Shown here piece after piece: positions 1 through 10,423 of a DNA stretch of 64,000 nt; the stretch's first letter is position 1, and the number at the start of each line of letters is the position of its first letter. The notes beneath the pieces were generated by a model. The model saw nothing but the letters and a program-made list of their open reading frames with translations, was not told the origin of the DNA and searched no databases. Source of the stretch: Paulownia fortunei (Eukaryota > Streptophyta > Magnoliopsida > Lamiales > Paulowniaceae); NCBI GenBank assembly GCA_019321725.1, contig CM033107.1, positions 18,219,445 to 18,283,444 on the forward strand. The letters run 5' to 3'. The position numbers and the translations under genes are program-made.

Positions 1-259
1 ATTGGATTGCTGGGCTGGCCCTCATGGACTTAAAAAAATTGTTTGAAGTCACTTCACCGTATCAGTGTTTCCGTCAAAAATAATTGAGAAGATTTATTAG
101 ATGAAAACTTATGAGTATTACGAGTTATGTTTGATTTTAATTTGAGAAAAATATTTTTATAGTAAATATCATATCTTATAAAATTTTATTTTTGTGTCAC
201 ATCATTTTTTATATTATTATATATTGTTATTAAATTAATATAACGATTTGATGGATTAA

Positions 260-535
260 ATATATATATATTATATATATATATATTATTGACAAGATGA
301 TTTAAATATATACACAAATATCTAAATATATATATATATATATTATATATATATATATATTATAATGATACATATTAAATAGTAATAACTATTGCTTTGT
401 CATACTAATGGAATTCAAAACTTAAATCGACAAAAAATAATATTTAAATTGTTATTATTGATAATTAGTAATATATATATATATATATATATATATATCA
501 TTAATTATTAATAATAACAAGTTACGGCACAATTA
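260..535. repeat. (AT)n runs with palindromic flanks
   Basis: Three (AT)n or (TA)n tracts lie at about 260-290, 325-362 and 470-500. The last is flanked by inverted arms of about 25 bases: TTGTTATTATTGATAATTAG on the left and its near reverse complement at about 505-530. The arms could extrude as a hairpin or cruciform. It may be a small non-autonomous element or simple-repeat expansion. Confidence 0.7.
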
Positions 536-1069
536 TTATCGTTGTTAAACTTGTAAAAATATTATTACAAATAAAAGTTCTTGTCAGTTGTCACTTAATA
601 TATGAATTAATGACAAATTTCATAATTTATCATTTTGTCACTAATATTCTTTTTCAGATATTCCCCAACACTTAGAGCTAATCACGGTAAACCATCTCAT
701 TAACTCCCAAAGGAAAGAATGGAATCTTTAATGTATTCAGTTATGTGTCTTTAAACATAATCTGGAAGAAATTCATGGAATCCCTGTTCCTTATTTATCT
801 GAAAATGATCAACCTGTTTGGGCTAGAACCCTTAAGGCAATTTTACTTTTAAAATGCTGATAACTAGCCCTATGATCAGGAGCTAGATATAGCGGCTCCA
901 ACTACCTTGACTGTCCATCTGTAAGCTTAAAGGCCTCCCCTAGATTCAAGTTTTTCCTATGGCTTTGGGCCATTACAGTATCTCTACAGCTCATATTCTT
1001 TTCCCTTGGGTCATATTCCTAAGGCTATTTGCATCCGTGTTTTCATAATATGATTGATTATCAAATTAA

Positions 1070-1465
1070 TCTTGTAATTGATTAATGGTTCAATTTGTCG
1101 GATCAGTTCAATAGTCAGACGAACCGATTTAATAAAAATTAATTATATTTTTTTATTATATTATGTAAAATGATAATATAATAGACTAATTGTTATATAA
1201 TACATTTTAAATGTAAAAAAAAAATAACTACCTAAAAAAACATCTAACAAAACATAAAATTCAAATAACCACATAAATATAACAAAATATCAAATTTAAA
1301 CTTTTTAAAAAAATAAAAAATAAAAATTGATCAAACTGATTTGACCAGTCTTTGATCATTTTTACCGGTCAAATCAAAAATTCAGTTTTATATGCCTATA
1401 CGAACTGAGACCTCCGATTCTCAATTGAACCAATCGGTCCTGCCCGATTTTCAAAATATTGATTT
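1070..1465. repeat. Dispersed repeat with GGTTCAAT/GAACCGAT motifs
   Basis: The left part contains GGTTCAATTTGTCGG and GACGAACCGATT. The right part contains AATTGAACCAATCGGTCC in reverse sense, and the middle is AT-rich. A similar arrangement occurs at about 26368-27160. The style resembles common plant non-autonomous DNA elements, but I could not define terminal repeats or a target duplication. Confidence 0.35.
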
Positions 1466-2621
1466 GCACATAATGTACGTTATGCAGAAATCTTAGGAAG
1501 GTATTCCCTATATTTTCAATCATGCACTCCATTTCATAGTCTTCTTAATACCTATGCTATCAAATGATAAATTATTCTTGGTGGACCGCTGAATAGCCCA
1601 TAGGTCCACTCCAATAGGCCCAAAAATGTAAGAGGTTTTGTCAATACAATACCCTACCATATGAGAATTTAACTTCTTTTTGAGTACGCATAAATATCAC
1701 ATTACCCTTTATTTTTAGGTGGTTGAGTTCATTGTGGCTTTTTATTTTTTGAATTATTCATTGGCACTCTTTTGCTCTAGTTCTGATTTGACCATCAAAT
1801 GAGATTATCGGAATACCCCCACACTTCTAATGGTTTGTTTATGCTGTAATTAGGAATTTGTCACCCAATTAGGCACTTTAGGAGGATTTGACCTCGCTGA
1901 CCGAAAGGACACCTGTTCGCTCTATTCTATATGGAGGAATTGACTATTTCACCTCTCATTGGAGGTCGACTACATCAATACTTATTTTCTCTCTGAAATA
2001 ATTAAATTATTAACTCATCTCTCTGTCTATAATAATTACAAAACCTCCCCTCAAAGTTTACCATATTTACTAAACTTTCCTTAACATTAGGGTTTTGGTC
2101 AAAAAATGATGATGTTTATAAAGAGTTTTAGTAAACTTTCTATTTTCTCCCAACCCTATGATCCTTATATTTTGCTAAAAAATATCCTTGGCGAGATCTG
2201 AAATGTAGAAGGGGTATAAACGTAATAATTGTATACATAAAAGAGAGAAAATATAGTGAAGCACCGATAATATAAAAATACATAATCATTTGGATGAAAA
2301 AATTAGTCATTTGAGACAAAAAAAATTAATCATTGATTGCTTAGTTTTCTTTTGTGTGTGTTTCTACTCTCTCTCAAATGGTAGACTAACAATTATTCCT
2401 GCACTTTTGAGAGAAAAATGATATGTTCAAGTAATTATTCTACTATTGTTTGACTGAAATAAAAAATTGAGATGTGCATTTGCAAAATAAGTGGATTTAA
2501 TTTTATATAGAATAATATTTAAAAAACTTCTCTTTGTATTTCTTTTCTTTTGCTCTAATTATTTTTTAAATTTATTTTATTTATCTTAATTCTTTTTTTC
2601 TTTTTCAATTATTTCAGAATA

Positions 2622-2884
2622 GGGCAGGAGATGATAGAGAAAAGTAGGGAGAAATGGAGGATATGTAGTAGAGGGGAGAGAAAGTACCCAAAAGCGAGAG
2701 AAAGGTGGGGAGCATGCGGGGGGGGGAGGTTGGGAAGTAGAGGGAGAAAGAATAGAGAGACGGTGGAGATAAGGGAGAGAGGATAGGGTGGGTGTAAAAG
2801 TGAGGGAAGATGTGGTTGGATAAGAGAAAGAAAGATGGCGATAGGTAGAGAATGAGAAAAAGAAAAGGAGAGAGAAGATGATGG
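2622..2884. repeat. Purine-rich (GA/GGA) tract
   Basis: About 260 bases are nearly all A and G on the plus strand, including a nine-G run near 2719-2727. The 107-residue Pro/Ser-rich ORF on the opposite strand is a by-product of this composition and is not called. The tract could adopt triplex structure or be a decayed microsatellite. Confidence 0.75.
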
Positions 2885-2989
2885 GTGGTGTTGAACTAGT
2901 GCCTAACATACGAATTGGATTGGCTATTTAGAGCACTCTTATAAAATAGTCTTATTCAATTCGATATCAATAAACAATGAAATTTTTTT

Positions 2990-3360
2990 TATCTTTATAT
3001 ATCATTTGATTATTTGAGATGAAATCCCCTGGATCACATATAGATATTCATGCATAGGATGGATATTATGAAACATGGTCCAAAGGCTTTAATATTAAAT
3101 ATGTTTCAAATCATAGAATCATTGAAAATAGACATCAATGATTCGAATAAATTTGTATATATAATATATACTTGAAAGGAGAATATCCCATTTTATGGGC
3201 AATGATTTGAGACACTAGTGCACATATATGGGAGCTTGTTGGAAGAGCAAGTTCACTAAACAAACATATCAAAAAAACCCAATTAAAAATTATTAGTGTT
3301 GAATGAGGAGTTTTCTTAAGATTACAATAGTGCATAGATTAGTTCTTAAATTTAAACCTC
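2990..3360 (+). repeat. Fragment of a copia LTR
   Basis: Sequence around 3175-3250 (AAGGAGAATATCCCATTTTA, then a tract with GGGAGCTTGTT) aligns with the copia LTR at about 7900-7990 (AAGGAGAATATTTCATTTCA, GGGTGCTTGTTAGGGAAC). It is an older, shorter copy of the LTR family at 3730 and 7636. Its ends are not defined. Confidence 0.5.
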
Positions 3361-3729
3361 CATGGTAGCCTTGTGCATTAGGGGTTGCGAAATGAAAATT
3401 GGATTCAAGGAGAAAGATTTTCCATTCTTTAGTCAGAAGGATATATGGCTATGAAAGAGGGATTAAGTGGAGGGGTTTACATATGGTGCAATATACTAAT
3501 GTATAAAGATTTGTGAATGTCATCAAAGATCTATCACTCATTTAGATATACGAGTGAATTTATTGTTTTTTTTTTCATGATGCTGGTTTTGAAGTTTTTG
3601 ACCAAAGCAAAATGACAACTAGAAAAGTAGTTTCCTAAATTAGACGTCAAAATCAAAATTACTAGGAATTTTTTCTCTCTTTTTTTATTATTAAAATCAT
3701 ATGTGCTTAGGTAAGGGGTTTGGTGTGGA
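3361..3729. other. Spacer between LTR fragment and copia LTR
   Basis: No coding or repeat signal was recognised. It contains short T and A runs. Confidence 0.4.
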
Positions 3730-5960
3730 TGTTAGAGTAGTGTTCGATGCACTAATTAGATTGTATATTTTTTGTACTCTTGTATTTATAAAATAATCTT
3801 TTAAAATTATATTAATAAAATAGGTATTCTTTTTATCTTTCATTACGTATCATAATTAGATAAAGTCCCTATACCAATCTTAGTTATAGGTATAGTCGTG
3901 CATATGATAGCGATCATAAAATATGTCTTTATGACTTTAGTTTTAAATTAGTTTCTGCCGAGATCTTTATTAGACGGGACATCGAATAGCCCAATAAGAC
4001 TCGTGCATATGATGCATGCTCGGATGATGAGCATGTCTCACTCTATAAGCATCAGCGTAGTGACGGTAGTGCATGTATGCGAGTGCTTATTAGAGAACAA
4101 GAACATTGAACAAGCCCACTAGAATTCTTAGTTGGAGACGTTGTCTGTCGAAGTAAAAAATTCCATATTATAATGGTACACGACTAGTCCTCAAACTTGA
4201 TGAACTATGGTAACCTTATGAACGTCGTGTTCCATCTTGATGTATCTTCTGATTGTCTAACAATCACAAAAAGGATATGTTAGATGTTGTATTGGCATGT
4301 ATGAAGGTTAATGAGTAGCCGACAAAGGATCCGTTACTTGTCTAGTAGTACAAATGAATCTCTTATATTTTCATAGTTTATGTTAGTTCAGGATGAATGT
4401 TAGATGGAGTTTTCTAACGATTTATCATGAGTCATTGGAACTTGAAATAAAATCATAGTTATTGATTCATTTAAGGTTTCGACTTATATTCTATATTATA
4501 GAATCAATCAAGAGATTAGTTAACAAAACGACCTTACGTGTATGGTACTCGTAACTAAAATAGATTTGCTCGCTATTTCATCTAAAACTAGATAGTCATG
4601 ATACACTTGTTAGGTATTTCCAATGACTTGGGAGATTCTTGGAATTAAAGAGTTATTTCCAAGTGAATTAATTAATTAGACTAATTAATTTAAATAATTG
4701 TTATTCAAAAGTTGTAAGTGTTGCAAGCTCACTGATAACTTAGTTGTGAACTTAAAGAGTCACACACAATATGGAATGGAGCATTTCTAATCTTGAAATT
4801 TATCCAATGAGTTGAATCTAATTAATTAATCTAAGGTATAATTTAATTCAAAAAATTAGATTTATTATTCAATTAAATAATTAGATTATTTTAGTTGGAC
4901 CTAAAAAGAGATTAATTAATTGGGGTATAACTTAATTCAAAAAATTAGATTTATTATTCAATTAAATAATTAGATTATTTTAGATGGACCTAATAATATT
5001 AAAGAGCCCAATTTGAGTGTAACAATTAATTGATTATAACAATTAATCGAGTTAATTATAAATTAATTTAATTATTAAATTAATTTACTAAATAAAATAA
5101 TTAAAATATTTAATTGATTAGGATCACTTAATTAAATTTAGGTTCAATCAATTAATTTAATTAATTATTGGATTTAGTTAAAAATCCAAGTTCAATTCAA
5201 AATCACCCATTAGAAGAGACCCACGTAAGTTGTTCGAAGAAGATGAAAGTCTAATAATAAGATAATTCTTAAAATTATCTAATTTGATTAGACAAAAAAT
5301 ATCTCATAATATCTTTAAAAGATGCAAAAGAATATATGATAGCCCTGGGATATAGTTGGAGATTTCTGGAAGATTTTAAGATCAATCAAAAATCATTCAA
5401 CCAATAAAGAAGGGGCCGAAAATTTTCAAGAGTAGAACTCTTTTAATTTTCAACATCATCCAAATATAGAAAAGGCCGAAAATCCAAAAAAAAAAAAAAA
5501 GAGACTTTTGAATTTTCAGCCACTTCAAGAAAAGAAAGAGAAAAATAATTTTCTCTCAAAATACTATCTTCCCTCTTCTTCCTTTAATCAAAAGTTCCAT
5601 CTTTTGATTAAAAATATTCAATTCTTATTACCACTTGTTGGTTTCAGAGGTAGTACTCAGATAAAATCACTTTGAAAACTAGATTAATAAATAAATTAGA
5701 ATCGCTAGTGAGATTTTAATTTGTGTTCTTGCCTGAAGTATGGAGTTCGTTAGAGGGGATCCCTGCGAACTAGTTTTTGTATGAGATCTAGTAATGATTA
5801 TTTCAACCCCTTCTACAACTAAAGTGCTCAAAGGTATAAATTAATTTTTTTTTTTTTTCTGTTTAGTCCAAACAATTAAAAATACAAAATCAATAAGCAC
5901 ATCAAACAAGAAATATCACCGTATTTGATATGACATGTTTTATATTTAATTTTTAAAATT
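3730..5960 (+). mobile_element. Ty1/copia LTR, plus orientation (left copy)
   Basis: The left edge TGTTAGAGTAGTG is shared with the reversed copy whose edge is at 53470. Homology with the right copy starting at 7636 runs through blocks near 3760, 4000-4100, 4620-4760 and 5140 (for example CTAATTAGATTGT and GAGCTCACT-type blocks). The right edge is approximate, because no clear primer binding site follows. It contains an 89-bp tandem duplication. With the RNase H and polypurine tract at 6840-7635 it forms a heavily deleted plus-strand copia element. Confidence 0.6.
4835..5012 (+). repeat. 89-bp tandem duplication inside the copia LTR
   Basis: GGTATAATTTAATTCAAAAA at 4835 recurs as GGTATAACTTAATTCAAAAA at 4924. 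About 70 following bases are nearly identical, up to GGACCTA. The very low divergence means the duplication is younger than most of the LTR decay. Confidence 0.85.
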
Positions 5961-6139
5961 TTTACTGCATACACCCTAGTTAAGTGAACTCAATAGTAGA
6001 CAACTACCCATCTATTAAATTCACCAAAGAAATACAAAGAAAATTTAATGGAAAAAAAGGAAATATGAAGTACTACTACTCCCTTTACAACTCCCATGAA
6101 AGAATTATGATTACACTAGAAAGCAAATTCCAAAAAAGC

Positions 6140-6425
6140 CTATAGATCAAGCGCCTAGGCAGCGAATACCGACGCTTAGGCGCTCTTGTGGGCACCTGGG
6201 TGCTCTTGTATCTGGACAACACCTGATGTTGCCAGCCTAGATGCTCCAAATTCAATCATCTTCATCTGCAAGGTAGGCCTAGGCATTCCTCAGGGTGCCT
6301 GAGCTCCCTAGTCTCTGGACTGCTCCTACTATTGATAGCATCTAGGCGCTCCAAAATTCTGTCATCTTCATCTGCGAGCTAGCGCCAGGAAGGGTGCCTA
6401 GGCTCTTCCATTTCCGTCCTGCTTT
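6140..6425. repeat. GC-richer repeat with GCGCCTAGGC motifs, about 115-bp period
   Basis: The block GATGCTCCAAATTCAATCAT near 6240, followed by CTTCATCTGC, recurs about 115 bases later as GGCGCTCCAAAATTCTGTCA before CTTCATCTGC. CTAGGCGC-type words occur several times. The same words characterise the Athila-like LTR at 56250-56390 and 57560-57650, so this may be a fragment of such an LTR. It is GC-rich compared with its surroundings. Confidence 0.5.
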
Positions 6426-6596
6426 CGTCTTTCACCCCAGTTGGAACCACCAGAACACTCCCAACCAAATTAAAGCTTAACTCCATTACATCCATCTTTA
6501 TCTAAAAGAAGTGAAGTTAAGATGATCGAGTTTGAGTAGCTCCATAATCCTGCCTCGGAGCTCCTGAGGGAGGAGCACACTTGAAGAATCTTTATC

Positions 6597-6790
6597 TCAA
6601 GCATAATTTGCAAGAAAATCAGCCTCTTGATTCCCTTCGCGGTATATATGTATGAATTTTCTCATCATTAAATTGCAAAGAAGTCAAATCCTTTGTAACA
6701 TGTGTTGTAGCGACTAATTTTTCAACCTTGATGATTAGATCTGCTGAATAACACTCGTTGAATCAATCTCAGCCCAATTCTCAATGAAGA
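6597..6790 (-). pseudogene. RNase H-like fragment of LINE type (RVT_3-like), degraded
   Basis: On the minus strand one frame reads MRKFIHIYREGNQEADFLAN and then ends at a stop near 6597. The motif YREGNQ-AD-LAN is characteristic of the RNase H-like domain of plant L1 LINEs and related RVT_3 proteins. Upstream sequence to about 6790 continues with broken similarity (in-frame stops). It is an insertion relic inside the copia remnant. A domesticated RVT_3 gene is less likely because the frame is broken. Confidence 0.5.
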
Positions 6791-6839
6791 ATTAGGGAGA
6801 ATGATCTTATTTATTGGGATCAAGATTTATAGGTATACA

Positions 6840-7635
6840 TAGACAAAATGCTAAAAAATTATTGCAAATGAACCATGGGATTTCTCTTTCAAAGTTTATG
6901 TCCCTAAATACTTTGGAGAAAAGATAAAGAATGTCTCATATACCTTATGCATTTGTGATTAGAAACAAAATATATGCTATGTTATGTAGGACGCCTCATG
7001 TCACATCAACTTTGAGTATCACAAATAGATATCAGTTTAATCAGTCGAAGAGCACCAAAAAGCTATGAAGTCAATCCTTAAGTACTTGCGAAACTAAGGA
7101 TGTCTTCATGATATACTGTAATGGCGAATTAAAATTAGAATGCAATATCAATTCCAATTTACAGTCCAATATAGGCAACTTAAAATCCGTGTTTGCATTC
7201 ATATTCACTATAAATGGTGGTGCAATCAATTAGAAGAGTTCTAAGTAAGAGACGATCGCAGATTCCACCACTGAGGTTAAGTATATTATGGCATGTGATG
7301 CTACAAAGGAGATTGTTTGGATGCAAAACTCCATCTAAAAGTTAGGTAGAGTTTTTTATTATTATTAATCTAAAACTGCATTACAGTGATAACAATGGTG
7401 CCATTGCACAAGTAAAGGAGATAAGATCTTATCAAAAACTCAAACACATATTGAGGCAATACTATTTGATCTTAAAGATTATTGGTATATGTGATATCAA
7501 AGTGGAGAAGATTTTCTTAAAAGAAAGTTTAGCAAACCCACTGAGTAAACCCCTAGGACAAAAAGTGTTCGAAGGACATTTAGAGAAGTTGGGTCTTACA
7601 TACATGAACAATTGGATTTATGACAAGTGGGAGAT
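6840..7635 (+). pseudogene. Copia reverse transcriptase C-terminus plus RNase H, degraded
   Basis: Fragments in shifting frames match the copia polyprotein end. There is an RT tail (HGISLSKFMSL-like, then YAMLC), then RNase H words NGELKLE, NGGAINQKSSK, TIADSTTEVKYIMACDATKE, and finally NPLSKPLGQKVFEGHLEKLG before the polypurine tract AAGTGGGAGAT at 7625-7635. RNase H normally removes the RNA of the cDNA hybrid. Several stops and frameshifts make this copy dead. The order agrees with a plus-strand element ending in the LTR at 7636. The same copia family is present on the minus strand at 39-43.7 kb. Confidence 0.8.
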
Positions 7636-9000
7636 TGCTAAAGTATAGTCCGGTGACCTAATTAGATTGTCTGCTTTTATACACTTGTAATAAATATTAT
7701 TTCAATAAAAATCAACAAATTAGGTATTTCTTCATATTTTTTAATTTTATTAAATTTAGATGAAGTTTTCAGATCATACTACCTATGAGGCATGATCACA
7801 CTTTTAATGACAATCATGAAATATGTCTATTGGTCTTAAATCTTTCCAAATCAAGAATCATTGAGACGGGATATTCAACAAGATTTGTACATATGATGCA
7901 TGCTTACAAGGAGAATATTTCATTTCATGAAATATTAGTATAGGGACATTGCTAAATGTATATGGGTGCTTGTTAGGGAACAACTATATTGGACAATCCC
8001 TTCTAAAATATTTCTAATTGAATATTAAATATTGTCGAATATGAAATTTCTAATATTATGATAGTGCAAGATTAATCCATAGACTTGATGTACCATCGTA
8101 ATTTTGTACATAATTGATTGTGTTTTGATTCGTTCTCCAATTATAGAGTAATCACAAGGGGTATATCTTGGGTGCAAATTGTTTAGTTGTGTATGAAAGT
8201 TAATGAGTTGCCAACAAATAATACATCACTTATCAAAATGAATAGAAAAATCTCCAATATTTTCTATGATTCTTGCCTTCAAAGTCATTGGCCAACTCTG
8301 GATATAAATTAGAAAATAATTTTTTACATTTCCTCATTGTGTCAAATAACTAAAAATTGACATAATTATTAGGTTTTTTGAGTTTCGACTAACAATCCAT
8401 ACCTGAGCCAAATTGGGAAATTAGTTGATGGAATGGTCGTACATGTATGATACTTGTAATTGAAAGCTTCCTTACTACATCTATTTTGGTCTTCATGACA
8501 TATTGCTATACAATGGGTTTTTAGAATTAAAGAGTTAATTCTAAAAAAAATAATTAATTGAATTAGTTAATTAAAATCATTTTAATTGTTCAATAAGTCA
8601 CAAGAGGTGTGAGCTCACTAGTAACTTATTGGTGAATCTAAGGAATTATATACTAATTCGGACAAGTTTATTTTTTGTTAAAGGAAATAATTAAATTGTT
8701 GGATTAAATAAATAAGATAATTTGATTATTTAATTTATTGCCCTTCCACTAATTAAAGTATTGGAATAATTGAATTAAATAATATGATCATTTAATTGAA
8801 TCTACAAGATTAGGACAATCCCAATTGGAGAAATTAATTAATTAAAAAAATTTAATTAAATCATTTGATGAATTAATATTAATTAACTAGATTAATTAAT
8901 TAGACCTAATTAATTTTAGGTCTAGATCAATAGGTATGAGTTTGATGAAACAAGGCTCAAAAGGAATTCCATAATGAAAACTTCCAATCCTAGAGAAAGA
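7636..9000 (+). mobile_element. Ty1/copia LTR, plus orientation (right, 3' copy)
   Basis: It starts TGCTAAAGTATAG directly after the copia polypurine tract. Homology to the left copy (3730) is clear to about 8990 but much diverged. The right end is lost or too diverged to place. An ORF of 153 codons at 9015-9476 lies just beyond and has no recognisable motif, so I do not call it a gene. Confidence 0.65.
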
Positions 9001-9615
9001 AGAAATTGAGGTAGTTGGATGAATATATAATACCATCTATAATAGTCCTTCAAGCACAAAGAAAATACCTTAAGGTCATGGAACCCCACATGGATTCAGA
9101 GTCCCATTTGAATAGAAAGTGGGAGCATGAATACCTCCTAAAGGCCAAAATTAGCAAAGGGGTTGGAAAAATTCAGCAAACTCCACCAAGAAAAATTGTG
9201 CACTCCATCTTCCTTTATTGTATGATTTTTATATCCTTTTATTCTACAAACTTAAATAAAAGGACCCAAAAATCAGTACTCATACATAAAGTGTTTGTAT
9301 TATTGTTTCCAAAAATCCCATACATTAATCCTGTAGTTAGGAACTATCAAATTAAACCTACTAACATACCTTTTATATTACGTGAGCATTCAAGGTGTAA
9401 ATTAACTTTAGAGAAGAAACAATTAGAGCTTTTAAGCAAATTGATTCCATATAACGGGTTACTAGTTTGTGATTAATCAGAACTTCTAATTTCCACATAG
9501 GGAAGTTGAGAACAATTTGGATCCTTTTATACTATGTTGCATTCAGTCGAAAGCTTAATGTATAAATCTTAAACTTAACTTACACAAGAAAAAATTATCA
9601 CATATCATGATAGCA
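9001..9615. other. Region beyond the copia LTR, nothing recognised
   Basis: It contains the open frame 9015-9476 (153 codons, lysine- and isoleucine-rich), which has no known motif. It could be the extension of the LTR or chance. No other feature was seen. Confidence 0.35.
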
Positions 9616-10150
9616 ACGAGATACATGACAATTATATATTTTAAATAGTTTTAAAACTTTTGCTCATCATGTATCTGAGGCTATTCAAACCTCAGCACCT
9701 AGTTATATTTATTCACATAAAATGAGATACATGAAGTTTAATGACCACTTGCGGATTATTATTATTAATGAGACATGTAAACTGTCAGCGCATGATAATA
9801 TCATTCAGAATGAGATATGTAAAATATTAGTACTAGATTGTATTTATATACATAAAAACATGTGAAATTTTAGTAGCTACTTGTAGATTATTTTTATCTA
9901 TAAGATACGTGAACTGCTAGCACATAATAGTATAAAATCATTCAAAATAAGATACATGAAGTGTCAGCACTGGAATTCCTTATATTCACTCAAAGACACA
10001 TTAAGTTTCAATAGCCATTTGCAAACTAATTTTATTTTATGAAGCATGTGAACTACCAGCACATAATTGCATAATGTCACTCAAATACACGTGAAGTATC
10101 GATATCAGTTGCATTATGCTTTTATTAATGAGGCACATGAACAATCCTAA
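9616..10150 (+). repeat. Divergent array with period of about 45 bp, grouped in threes (131-138 bp)
   Basis: A core like AGATACATGAACTGTCAGCAC recurs with substitutions near 9617, 9724, 9771, 9810, 9857, 9902, 9949, 9994, 10041, 10085 and 10131. Every third core is followed by similar flanking sequence, so higher-order units start near 9733, 9864, 10001 and 10139. The array stops about 35 bases before a TATA-like box. Such arrays are typical of U3 enhancers in LTRs, subterminal repeats of DNA transposons, or minisatellites. Confidence 0.75.
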
Positions 10151-10177
10151 ACCCAACTACTTTGTGCTAATAATTGT

Positions 10178-10267
10178 ATTCATATATAAGTACACAACTC
10201 AACAACAACAATCAATAGCTCTAAAATTTTATATACTAAATATTCTTTTATACATTTTCTACTCAAA
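10178..10267 (+). promoter_or_regulatory. TATA-like box and leader-like sequence
   Basis: CATATATAAGTACACAACTC near 10180 resembles a plant TATA box. It is followed by a CAACAACAACAATCAA-type leader and the first ATG at 10268. The tandem array lies immediately upstream. This is inference from sequence style only. Confidence 0.3.
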
Positions 10268-10423
10268 ATGGAAGATGATCTAATTTTTGAGCATCAATGG
10301 ATATGGTTGTTGATAGAAAAAGATAATTATTGTATGTCAATTAGGTATATCGATCCAACAGTATATTATTATGAACTTAGAGAGAATGGTCACATAATGT
10401 TAATGAATCCAAGGAGTTGGTGA
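10268..10423 (+). CDS. Short open frame of 51 codons, unrecognised
   Basis: The frame starts MEDDLIFEHQWIWLL, contains RYIDPTVYYYELREN and ends at TGA. I do not recognise it. It is acidic and aromatic-rich and follows the TATA-like box by about 85 bases. It could be the remnant first exon of a transposon or gene whose remainder has decayed, since the next few hundred bases are full of stops. It could also be chance. No function is proposed. Confidence 0.2.
   Translation: MEDDLIFEHQWIWLLIEKDNYCMSIRYIDPTVYYYELRENGHIMLMNPRSW

Larger units (their letters stand above)
1..2585. other. AT-rich intergenic DNA, no gene seen
   Basis: No reading frame here has recognisable homology. The stretch is AT-rich, with (AT)n runs near 260-515, a dispersed repeat near 1070-1460 and otherwise unremarkable non-coding sequence. 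The first 60 bases are slightly more GC-rich and could be the edge of something outside the window. Confidence 0.6.

Noticed and set aside
2586..2909. 107-codon Pro/Ser-rich frame on minus
   Set aside because: It is the complement of a purine tract, which rarely gives stops on that strand.
9015..9476. 153-codon open frame on plus
   Set aside because: No recognisable motif, and it lies at the ragged end of a decayed copia LTR. Its Lys/Ile-rich composition follows the base composition.
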